18,222 nucleotides of DNA from CAZBEL01 sp964628055 (lineage in GTDB: Bacteria > Fidelibacterota > Marinisomatia > Marinisomatales > TCS56), in assembly GCA_964628055.1 (NCBI GenBank), contig CAZVNL010000041.1:1-18222 (forward strand), written 5' to 3'. Position 1 is the first letter of the stretch, and every line of letters begins with the position of its first letter. Both the position numbers and the translations under genes were made by a program. The notes beneath the pieces are model-generated. The model saw only the letters and a program-made list of their open reading frames with translations, was not told where the DNA came from and ran no database searches. Of the stretch, positions 7,161 to 13,937 are shown piece after piece.

Positions 7161-8138
7161 TCAGGTAAGGTTAATCGTTTCCATGGTTTGGGTCAAGCCA
7201 TCATACAGGAGCAGCTTCCCGGACAGGGTGGGGGTTATGCCAGCAATAATTTTTACCGCCTCCAGGGCTTGAATATTCCCGATAATGGCGGGCAACATTC
7301 CCAACACTCCCCGCCCCTCGCAGGTCCCGTTTTCACCTCCAGCTGGGAAGACCTCCTCATAGCTCGGGCCGCCGTCCAAATTGAAAACAGCTACCTGCCC
7401 TTCGAAGCGGTAGAGGCCACCATAGACGAGGGGGATTCCCTGGCTGCGGGAGACTTGATCCAGATTCCGGCGGGTTTGAATATTGTCGGTGGCATCCACG
7501 ATGGCATGCGCCCCGTTTAAAAAGACTACGGCATTTCCCTCGTTCAAATACCGGGGAAAGACCCTCGTTTCCAGTTTCGAATTGACGGATTTAAGTCGCT
7601 CTGCCACGATCACTACTTTTTTCTTTCCCTGGTCTTCCTCCCGGTAGAGAATCTGACGATGGAGGTTGGAGAGTTCCACCTGGTCGCCGTCGATCAAAAG
7701 CAACTTTCCCACCCCAGCCGCCGCCAGAGTCAGGGCGGCAGAACAGCCCAGGCCGCCCAGGCCGACCACCGCCACCGTTGCCTGGTGTAGTTTTTGCTGG
7801 CCTAATACGCCCAACTCGGGTAATACCATCTGCCTGGACCAACGGCTCAAATCTACCTGCGCCTGATAAAAGGCATTCCAGGCCTGGGCACCCCCCAATA
7901 GACTGAAGGTGTTCTGCAACTTTCCCTCGGCAATGATTTCCTCGGTAATGATACCGAACTGACAAACAAGCACCAGTGGCTGATCATCAGCTCGGGGAAT
8001 AGCCTCCGCATCACCAGTTACGGAGCTAAGGCCCTGTAGGGGGCATTGAATTCGCTGCTCTTCCGGACGGAGATCAACGACTTTAAAAGGTCGCCCTTCC
8101 TGGATCCACTGTTGTAGTTCCTCTGGTTGCAGAATCAT
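7161..8138 (-). CDS. Rhodanese-ThiF/MoeB fusion, MoaD-activating enzyme with rhodanese at the N-terminus
   Basis: A 325-residue protein expected to adenylate the MoaD C-terminus and assist sulfur transfer. A short rhodanese-like domain (about 1-95; VVDLRPEE, then LVLVCQFG with Cys59) precedes a ThiF/E1 domain (about 98-325) with SRQMVLPELGVLGQQKL, the ATP-binding GLGGLG (126-131), LLLIDGDQVELSNLHRQ and DATDN (215-219). The known MOCS3-type enzymes have the opposite order, ThiF then rhodanese. The zinc-binding CxxC of MoeB is missing: GGPSYEEVFP stands where CYRC is usual, and only Cys273 remains at the second pair. The rhodanese loop lacks the usual trailing Arg. It starts 3 nt after moeA ends and is followed by moaD. 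Confidence 0.85.
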   Translation of the reverse strand: MILQPEELQQWIQEGRPFKVVDLRPEEQRIQCPLQGLSSVTGDAEAIPRADDQPLVLVCQFGIITEEIIAEGKLQNTFSLLGGAQAWNAFYQAQVDLSRWSRQMVLPELGVLGQQKLHQATVAVVGLGGLGCSAALTLAAAGVGKLLLIDGDQVELSNLHRQILYREEDQGKKKVVIVAERLKSVNSKLETRVFPRYLNEGNAVVFLNGAHAIVDATDNIQTRRNLDQVSRSQGIPLVYGGLYRFEGQVAVFNLDGGPSYEEVFPAGGENGTCEGRGVLGMLPAIIGNIQALEAVKIIAGITPTLSGKLLLYDGLTQTMETINLT

Positions 8139-8141
8139 GGA

Positions 8142-9365
8142 CTACGCTAACGTTTTCCAGGCCAAGAGGAAGCCTTTAATTTTTTCACCAGCCGGTAATA
8201 CTCCTTTTCCGGGGTCGGCCATCAAAATGGCATTGGTGTCCAAGGAAGACGTCAACATGTGGGAGCCAACTTTCTCCGCCGGCCGGCAGACTAATTTCTC
8301 ACCAGCGACATATATTTTCCCGAATAAAAACCTATGTTTAGTATGGTCCCTTGGGAACGGGGTGGCAAGGGTTACCTCCCTGGGTGGGTCGGGTTCTTTG
8401 CCCTGCATCTTTTCTAATACGGGCCAGACCCAGACCATAAAGCAGATAAAGGCCGACACGGGGTTCCCCGGCAGGCCAAAGATCAAAGTTTTACCCCGGC
8501 TGCCAAAATAGAGGGGTTTCCCCGGCTTTTGCGCCACCTTCCAGAAATGCTCCTTAACACCAAGGGACGATAGAATGGTACGCAGAAAGTCAAACCGCCC
8601 CATGGAAATGCCTCCACTGGTTACAATTACATCGCCGGCTTCAAGGGCTTCCTGGAGTGACTCCCGCAATATTTTTTCATCATCCGGCAACTGTCGCTGT
8701 AACAAAACAGTAGTCCCTGCTTGCCGGGATAATTCGACCAGCACTGGTAAATTGGAATTGTAAATCTGCCCGGGACCCAGGTCTCGCCACGGCGGTTGCA
8801 GTTCGTCTCCGGTGACGAGTATGGCCATTCGCACCTTAGAAGTGACCGTTACCTTAGCCAGGCCAAAGGTAGCCAAGACCCCCATCTCAGCGGCCGTGAT
8901 CCTGATTCCCGAACGCAATAGTGGTGCTCCCCGGGCGATTTCTTCGCCCGCAAAGCGAACGTTTTCACCAGGGCTTACGGTAGCAAACATCTGTACCGTT
9001 TTATCACTCTCAAACCCGCTGGTATCCTCCACCTTCACCACGGCGTCAGCGCCGGGTGGTAGTGGGGCTCCGGTCATTATCTGGGCGCACCGACCCGGAC
9101 CAACCGTCAAACTCCCCGGTGCACCGGCCGGGACGACGCCGACTAAGGTCAAGGACACAGGTCGATCCTTACGGGCAGCTTCCGTATCCTGGGCGCGCAC
9201 TGCAAACCCATCCATAGCCGAGTTGTTAAACCGGGGCATGGGAAAAGGGGAGCGCACCTCTTCCGCCAAAATACGTCCGGAAGCTCCCCCCAGGTCGATT
9301 TGTTCCTTACCGGGGATTGGAATCCGTTTATTAATTAGCTGTTTTGCTTCCGCCACCGAAATCAT
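8142..9365 (-). CDS. moeA: Molybdopterin molybdenumtransferase
   Basis: Inserts molybdate into adenylylated molybdopterin, the last common step of cofactor synthesis, in the cytoplasm. The length of 407 residues is typical. Motifs in order are NSAMDGFAV (48-56), MTGAPLPPGADAVV (97-110), VTGDEL (184-189), VTSGGISMGRFDF (248-260), QKPGKPL (279-285) and GLPGNPVSAF (297-306). The C-terminal beta-barrel domain ends near PAGEKIKGFLL. The start codon overlaps the end of the TSUP gene by 4 nt and the stop lies 3 nt from the next gene, so it belongs to a translationally coupled operon. A tungsten-specific role is possible in principle and cannot be excluded by sequence. Confidence 0.96.
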   Translation of the reverse strand: MISVAEAKQLINKRIPIPGKEQIDLGGASGRILAEEVRSPFPMPRFNNSAMDGFAVRAQDTEAARKDRPVSLTLVGVVPAGAPGSLTVGPGRCAQIMTGAPLPPGADAVVKVEDTSGFESDKTVQMFATVSPGENVRFAGEEIARGAPLLRSGIRITAAEMGVLATFGLAKVTVTSKVRMAILVTGDELQPPWRDLGPGQIYNSNLPVLVELSRQAGTTVLLQRQLPDDEKILRESLQEALEAGDVIVTSGGISMGRFDFLRTILSSLGVKEHFWKVAQKPGKPLYFGSRGKTLIFGLPGNPVSAFICFMVWVWPVLEKMQGKEPDPPREVTLATPFPRDHTKHRFLFGKIYVAGEKLVCRPAEKVGSHMLTSSLDTNAILMADPGKGVLPAGEKIKGFLLAWKTLA

Positions 9366-10099
9366 ACCAGTTGTCTCCCTACCATTGCTATGGCGATGAC
9401 AACCACGACGCCCATGACCTTTTGAATCGTTTGCGGTTGGAAGCGTACAGCGCCGGTGTAGGAACCAAGAAAACCTCCTAAGATCACCGCCACGAGAAGG
9501 GGGACCATAAACGCAAGGTCATAAGCTCCCTGCTGGACACGGGCCACGATCCCCGCTAAAGAATTGACCCAGACAAAGACGGCTCCCGTGGCGGCGGCTT
9601 CCTTTTCCGAAGCTAATTGAAACATAATCAACAGGGGCACCAGGTAAACGCCACCCCCAATCCCTACGGCCCCGGCTATAAAACCTAAAAGAGCGCCAAG
9701 ACTAAAAATTACGACCCAGCGAACAGAACCCGTTAGCGTCATGGAGAATTGCAAGCGGTTAAAAAAATAGATCCGCACGGCCACCAGAAGGAGGGTGGCC
9801 ATCAGTAAGGCGAGAAAAACGGTTCGGGTGAGATGCAGCGATCCGGCTAAATAGGCCATGGGAACGGAAGTAAGTAAAAACGGCAGATTGAGCCCCAGCC
9901 GGCCGTACCCCTTACGCCAGAAATGAAACACTCCCAGAGATGTAACGACCAAATTCAAGGTTAGCGATGTAATGGGGATTAAACGGTAACTAACGCCGGT
10001 AATGGCCATGAGCGCCGTGAAGGAAGAGCCGCCCCCCAGCCCCACGCTGGAATACACTAGGGCAACGAAAAAGAATAAAACTGGCAGTAGCCACTCCAT
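9362..10099 (-). CDS. TSUP-family (TauE/SafE) anion permease
   Basis: A 245-residue membrane protein with about seven to eight hydrophobic segments and the two family half-repeats, marked by SSVGLGGGSSFTAL (about 17-30) and GAVGIGGGVYLVPLL (about 143-157). The family includes exporters or importers of sulfite, sulfoacetate and related anions, but the substrate is rarely known. It is locked into the cofactor operon: its ATG sits in the TAATG junction with the moaC-mogA stop, and its own stop overlaps the moeA start by 4 nt. Such coupling suggests a job connected to molybdenum cofactor synthesis, for instance oxyanion uptake or disposal of a sulfur by-product. That is inference. Confidence 0.85.
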   Translation of the reverse strand: MEWLLPVLFFFVALVYSSVGLGGGSSFTALMAITGVSYRLIPITSLTLNLVVTSLGVFHFWRKGYGRLGLNLPFLLTSVPMAYLAGSLHLTRTVFLALLMATLLLVAVRIYFFNRLQFSMTLTGSVRWVVIFSLGALLGFIAGAVGIGGGVYLVPLLIMFQLASEKEAAATGAVFVWVNSLAGIVARVQQGAYDLAFMVPLLVAVILGGFLGSYTGAVRFQPQTIQKVMGVVVVIAIAMVGRQLV

Positions 10100-11052
10100 T
10101 AATGGTTAGCACCTTTCATAATCTCGCCGGCGTGGAAAATGGTGGGAATCAGGACTGTTAGGGCATCCTTGGCCGCCCCGGGGCTTCCCGGCAAGCAGAT
10201 TAAAATCGTTCGCCCGATCGTACCAACCAACAACCGGGACAACATGGCCGTTTTCACCTGCGTGCGACCGTAGGCGTGGAGTGCTTGTTCCACACCCATT
10301 AGGCGGGACTCAACCAGCTTTTCTACCTGAGAAATCGTAAAATCCCGCGGACCTAATCCCGTACCACCCGTCGTGAGAATCAATTCTACCCCCTCCTTAA
10401 TCCAGGCTCGAATGGTCGTTGCCAACTGCTTCGATCCGTCCGGCAATAGGGAATAATGCTCCACAACACACCCGGCTGTCTGAAAACCTTCCTGAAGAAT
10501 GGCTCCGGATTTATCAGTCCCTTCGCCAGCAGCAAGGCGATCGCTGACAGTGATCACCCCCACTTTGGGACGGTACGCGGTTGTGAAACCGGTTTTACCA
10601 CCAGATTTCTCAATTAGCCTGATCCCGCGGATGACCATCGATTTATCCACGCCTTTGCACATATCGTAAATAGTAAGAGCCGCGATTGAAACGGCGGTAA
10701 GGGCTTCCATTTCCACCCCGGTCCCGGCCTGGGTTTTAACCACAGACCGCAGCAGAATATGGTCTGAGCGGACTTCAAATTCAAGATCAATCCACGAAAG
10801 GGGCAGGGGGTGACAGAGAGGAATCAACTCGGCCGTTTTTTTGGCCGCCTGAATCCCCGCCAACTGGGCCACGGTGAGGACATTTCCTTTAGGCAGTTTC
10901 TCGTCCTGAAGGGCCTGGATGGTCTCTGGCAGGAGAGTAATCACTCCTTCCGCTGTGGCTAATCGCGCGGTAGGAGATTTGGCCGTTACGTCTACCATTC
11001 GCACACGACCTTTTTCATCTAAATGGCTGAATTTTCGATCCTTTGCAGTCAT
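10099..11052 (-). CDS. moaCB: MoaC-MogA/MoaB fusion protein
   Basis: A 317-residue bifunctional enzyme. The N-terminal MoaC domain (about 1-155) completes cyclic pyranopterin monophosphate formation after MoaA; it has LIPLCHPLPL (77-86) and the signature VKTQAGTGVEMEALTA (105-120) with IYDMCKGVDK. The C-terminal MogA/MoaB domain (about 162-317) adenylylates molybdopterin, with VGVITVSDR, TTGGTGLGPRDFT (228-240) and LPGSPGA (288-294). The chosen ATG lies 2 nt after the moaA stop, behind GGAGGT at good spacing. A longer in-frame start would run back into moaA. Similar fusions are known in several bacterial groups; here it joins an early and a late step of the pathway. Confidence 0.93.
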   Translation of the reverse strand: MTAKDRKFSHLDEKGRVRMVDVTAKSPTARLATAEGVITLLPETIQALQDEKLPKGNVLTVAQLAGIQAAKKTAELIPLCHPLPLSWIDLEFEVRSDHILLRSVVKTQAGTGVEMEALTAVSIAALTIYDMCKGVDKSMVIRGIRLIEKSGGKTGFTTAYRPKVGVITVSDRLAAGEGTDKSGAILQEGFQTAGCVVEHYSLLPDGSKQLATTIRAWIKEGVELILTTGGTGLGPRDFTISQVEKLVESRLMGVEQALHAYGRTQVKTAMLSRLLVGTIGRTILICLPGSPGAAKDALTVLIPTIFHAGEIMKGANH

Positions 11053-11054
11053 CC

Positions 11055-12095
11055 TCAACCTCCGATCTGGGTCATACTTTCCCTCAAAGGGAGGCCCTTC
11101 TTCTGGGCGCTCCAACCATCCCTGGGCTTGTTCCACATGGCCGCTTTCATAAGATCCGCCAGGTCTGCATCCGCCCTACCCTCTCGCAGGTAAGTGCGTA
11201 AATTGTATTCTTTCGTAGCATAGAGGCAGTTGCGAATTTTCCCATCGGCAGTGATTCGGATACGATTGCAGGTGCCGCAGAGGCTCCGACTGTAAGCGGG
11301 AATAACGGCCACCTTGCCACAATAGCCGGGGAGCTGGAAAAGAGACTGTTCGGTCTTGGTCCCTTCGGCAGGTTTCAGGGTTGGGTAGAGTCTGTGGAGA
11401 TCCTCAAGGAGATGGGTGTAAGAATAGAATTTTCCCGTTTTCCAGATCTGGTGGGCATCGAAGGGCATCAATTCAATGAACCGCACGGTGAGGGGTTGTT
11501 TACGGGCCATTTCTACGAATTCTGGTAGTTCGTCATCATTGAATCCCCGGAGAGCCACCACGTTAATCTTGACTCTGAGCTGCTGATCCAGGGCCGCCTG
11601 GAGTCCTTCCAAGGCCCGGGAGAGTTTATCCCGTCGGGTGATAAAGGCGTATTTCTCTCGATTCAGGGTATCCAAGCTTACGTTCACTCCCGCAAGACCG
11701 GCACGCTTCAAGGCGCTAATTTTCCCCGCTAAGTGTAATCCATTCGTCGTAACATGAACGGACTCGATTCCAGGAGTTCGGACGGCGGCTTTTACCAGGA
11801 TATTCAGGTCTTGATCCAGGAGGGGTTCGCCACCGGTGTATCGAACTTTGGTCACGCCGAGGTTAGCAGCCACCTGGACGATCCGGATGATTTCCTGAGT
11901 GGTCAACAGCTCTTCGGAAGGACGAAAGTGAATTCCCGTTTCCGGCATGCAGTAAAGGCAACGCAAATTGCAGGTTTCGTTCAGGGCCACGCGGAGATAG
12001 GTGAACGTGCGACCGTGAGAATCATATAGCAAAGGTCGGGCCCGCGAAACGGGCTCCGGTTCCAGAGCAGCAATAGGATACGTTTTTATTTCCAT
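11055..12095 (-). CDS. moaA: GTP 3',8-cyclase, radical SAM
   Basis: Starts molybdenum cofactor synthesis by rearranging GTP to 3',8-cyclo-GTP. The ATG at 12095 has GGAAAGAGA directly upstream and gives 346 residues; a TTG 27 nt further up is a weaker candidate. The radical SAM cluster is CNLRCLYC (Cys42, Cys46, Cys49). YTGGEP marks the SAM-binding strand, and the second cluster uses Cys273, Cys276 and Cys290 (LCGTCNRIRIT and RNCLY). The protein ends in Gly-Gly (TQIGG), the tail MoaA needs for activity. It is the first gene of the cofactor operon. A putative promoter is noted separately, and I could not recognise a Moco riboswitch in the leader. Confidence 0.95.
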   Translation of the reverse strand: MEIKTYPIAALEPEPVSRARPLLYDSHGRTFTYLRVALNETCNLRCLYCMPETGIHFRPSEELLTTQEIIRIVQVAANLGVTKVRYTGGEPLLDQDLNILVKAAVRTPGIESVHVTTNGLHLAGKISALKRAGLAGVNVSLDTLNREKYAFITRRDKLSRALEGLQAALDQQLRVKINVVALRGFNDDELPEFVEMARKQPLTVRFIELMPFDAHQIWKTGKFYSYTHLLEDLHRLYPTLKPAEGTKTEQSLFQLPGYCGKVAVIPAYSRSLCGTCNRIRITADGKIRNCLYATKEYNLRTYLREGRADADLADLMKAAMWNKPRDGWSAQKKGLPLRESMTQIGG

Positions 12096-12205
12096 TCTCT
12101 TTCCAAATGCGGGAGCGAACAACGCCGTTTCCAGCGCTGCCGTACCGGCCTCATACCCTATCCTTTCCTCGTGACGTAGGTATTTCGGCTGAGAGAGCGT
12201 GGGGA

Positions 12206-12234
12206 AAATTACTCCACTCTATGTACAACTACAA
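12206..12234 (-). promoter_or_regulatory. Possible promoter for the molybdenum-cofactor operon
   Basis: TTGTAG (12229-12234) and TAATTT (12206-12211) lie 17 nt apart on the minus strand, about 110 nt upstream of the moaA start. The -35 part overlaps the stop codon of the beta-barrel remnant. The match to a housekeeping consensus is modest and this is offered only as a candidate. Confidence 0.2.
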
Positions 12235-12324
12235 ACGGTAGTTGAACCCAACGCGCAACAATCCCCGTTCCTGATAGCGAAGATTAGGGTTCCGGACGAT
12301 ACTATTCCAGTTAGTTTCAATAAT
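12229..12324 (-). pseudogene. C-terminal remnant of an outer-membrane beta-barrel protein
   Basis: Thirty-one sense codons and a TAG follow the mobA stop codon directly and in the same frame. The peptide contains TNWNSIVRNPNLRYQERG and ends GLLRVGFNYRL. An Arg-Asn-Pro-Asn turn, alternating residues and a final strand ending in an aromatic-rich NYRL-type tail are typical of the last beta-strand of TonB-dependent receptors and porins. There is no start codon, signal sequence or upstream barrel, so it is best read as a gene end left behind when mobA or its block was joined here. The match is by pattern recognition only; a 31-codon open stretch could arise by chance. Confidence 0.45.
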
Positions 12325-12933
12325 CTACTGGTCCTCCCCACCATAGATTTTTTCAGCCAAGAGTTTATCGGCAGGGGTATTCACATTCAGAAAGCGACCG
12401 CCAGGAATAGAATCGCCGATTGCTTCCAGGGTTAGCACTCCTACTTTGTTCATTGGGGGATAGAAGTCGGTCACTTTCAAGTTCCCTTGCTCAATTTGAG
12501 CCTGGATAACAGGGAGACACCGTTTACTGTACACGGCGCACAGGGGTTCTGGACCAAACCCGGCATCTAAGGCCAAAACGTCCTGATGAATACTCTCGGT
12601 GCACAATGCTCGAATGATCTCGAGCGTCACGCTGGGCAGGTCACAGGCTAACACAAGGACGCGCTTTTCGGAAGCGTATTTCAAGGCCGTGTAAATGCCC
12701 CCCAGGGGACCGAGGTTGGGAAGGATATCGCGGTGGAGCGGTAGGTTCAAGTAGGCCAATTTCTCCGGGTTGTTGGTAATAATCATTGGCTTGGGGATCG
12801 CGGATTTCAGGGACTGGACGGCCCGTTCGATGAGGGGCGTGTTCCCAATTTTTACCAGGGCCTTTTCCTCCCCCATTCGCCTGGATTGGCCCCCTGCTAA
12901 GATGGCACCGGAAATACCGGATCTAAAGTCCAT
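12325..12933 (-). CDS. mobA: Molybdenum cofactor guanylyltransferase
   Basis: Joins GMP to molybdopterin to make the MGD form of the cofactor, which NarG requires. It is a 202-residue nucleotidyltransferase with the signature ILAGGQSRRMGEEKALV (11-27), NLGPLGGIYTAL (73-84), the metal-binding ACDLPS (96-101), EPLCAVYS and the late block NVNTPADK (183-190). The ATG at 12933 is preferred; a GTG two codons upstream is equally in frame, and neither has a clear ribosome-binding site. It sits at the end of the pentose-phosphate cluster, 22 nt after rpiB, and not in the moa-moe operon. Its stop codon abuts the beta-barrel remnant. MobB is not seen. Confidence 0.93.
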   Translation of the reverse strand: MDFRSGISGAILAGGQSRRMGEEKALVKIGNTPLIERAVQSLKSAIPKPMIITNNPEKLAYLNLPLHRDILPNLGPLGGIYTALKYASEKRVLVLACDLPSVTLEIIRALCTESIHQDVLALDAGFGPEPLCAVYSKRCLPVIQAQIEQGNLKVTDFYPPMNKVGVLTLEAIGDSIPGGRFLNVNTPADKLLAEKIYGGEDQ

Positions 12934-12955
12934 TGCCACAGGAAAATTGGATCGG

Positions 12956-13393
12956 TTAATGATCTAAGGCTTTAATCCGTCGCACATGGCGGCCTTGGTC
13001 GAAGGGTTCGTTCAACCACAAATCAATGACTTCAAAGGCCGCTTCTGCGGTCATAAAGCGAGCTCCCAGGGAAAGCACATTGGCGTCGTTATGACGCCGG
13101 GAGAGCAACACAATCTCCCGGGAACCTCCGTAGTACACTGATGCACGGATCCCTTTCACGCGATTGGCTGCCATGGCTTCCCCCTGGCCGGAACCCCCGA
13201 ATAGAAGCCCTCGGCTCCCCTTTTCCCCTACTACCGCCCGGATACAGGGGAAAATGAATTCGGGATAGTCATCGTCCGCATTATGTTCAAAAGCGCCGTG
13301 ATCTTGAACGTCATACCCCTTCCCTCGCAGATACTTTTTTACGGCTTCCTTCAACCGGTAGCCGGCGTGATCGGCGGCAAGATGGATCTTCAT
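12956..13393 (-). CDS. rpiB: Ribose-5-phosphate isomerase B, glutamate-type active site
   Basis: Interconverts ribose 5-phosphate and ribulose 5-phosphate. It has 145 residues, usual for the LacAB/RpiB family. Asp8-His9 (AADHAGYRLK), the phosphate-binding loop GGSGQGEAMAANR (66-78), His101-Asn102-Asp103 and His136/Arg138 are visible. E. coli-type enzymes have a catalytic Cys at the start of the loop; here that position is Gly, and Glu72 stands where Mycobacterium tuberculosis RpiB has its catalytic Glu75. The protein therefore belongs to the Glu-base subtype. It follows rpe and tkt in the same direction, completing a non-oxidative pentose-phosphate set, with a small four-helix-bundle gene in between. 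Confidence 0.92.
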   Translation of the reverse strand: MKIHLAADHAGYRLKEAVKKYLRGKGYDVQDHGAFEHNADDDYPEFIFPCIRAVVGEKGSRGLLFGGSGQGEAMAANRVKGIRASVYYGGSREIVLLSRRHNDANVLSLGARFMTAEAAFEVIDLWLNEPFDQGRHVRRIKALDH

Positions 13394-13477
13394 AATAACC
13401 TTACTTTAATGCAATATTGGATAGTTGGATAAATGGAGAAGAAGAATATAATACCTTGCAATTCATGGTATATATCC

Positions 13478-13900
13478 CTACCCTTCGTCCTTGATCCGAC
13501 CACTCCATGATTTGGTGTCCTTTTTCCCTTCTAAACGAACAACTAGTTTTAACAACTTGTTTTCGATTTCATAACGAAGTTTATCAATTTCAGTAAATCT
13601 TTCCTGAGAAATTTGTTTTGTCTCCCGTAACCCGATACGGCTAGTTAAAGTTTCCGCAAGAGAACTCAAAGCAATGTGGAGAATTTGCAGGTATTCTTTA
13701 ATGGAACGGCGGCAATACCCTTCCGCAATGTTCGCCGATACAGACTGGGCGGAATCGATAATTTGTGACCGCAATTTAAAATCAATTGGAAACTCCCTGA
13801 AAACGGTCCTATATATTAATTGGAATAAAACTATTGCCTTTTGCCAAACGTCCAATTTCATGTATCCCCGGTTGAGATTTTTTAACTCCGTATAGACCAT
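13478..13900 (-). CDS. Four-helix-bundle protein of the S23 family
   Basis: A 140-residue basic, helical protein of the S23/IVP four-helix-bundle family (the 23S rRNA intervening-sequence protein group). Typical features are YMKLDVWQKAIVLFQLIY, then AQSVSANIAEGYCRRSIKEYLQIL, then an ALSSLAETLTSRI helix. The ATG at 13900 is used; Met14 just before KLDVWQKA is an alternative, and neither has a strong ribosome-binding site. It stands 37 nt after tkt and 84 nt before rpiB, without an rRNA gene nearby. The family's function is not established. It may be a mobile or selfish passenger, or bind RNA. I see no repeats flanking it. Confidence 0.85.
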   Translation of the reverse strand: MVYTELKNLNRGYMKLDVWQKAIVLFQLIYRTVFREFPIDFKLRSQIIDSAQSVSANIAEGYCRRSIKEYLQILHIALSSLAETLTSRIGLRETKQISQERFTEIDKLRYEIENKLLKLVVRLEGKKDTKSWSGRIKDEG

Positions 13901-13937
13901 CGCCTAACTACCCATTAATCCATTCCTCCATCAGCCT

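Noticed and set aside
11053..11136. Longer start for the MoaC-MogA fusion
   Set aside because: It would lie inside moaA; GGAGGT directly precedes the ATG at 11052, 2 nt after the moaA stop.
12096..12228. Molybdenum cofactor riboswitch upstream of moaA
   Set aside because: The leader has some GC-rich pairing, but I could not match the conserved core of the Moco RNA motif by eye; covariance-model search would settle it.
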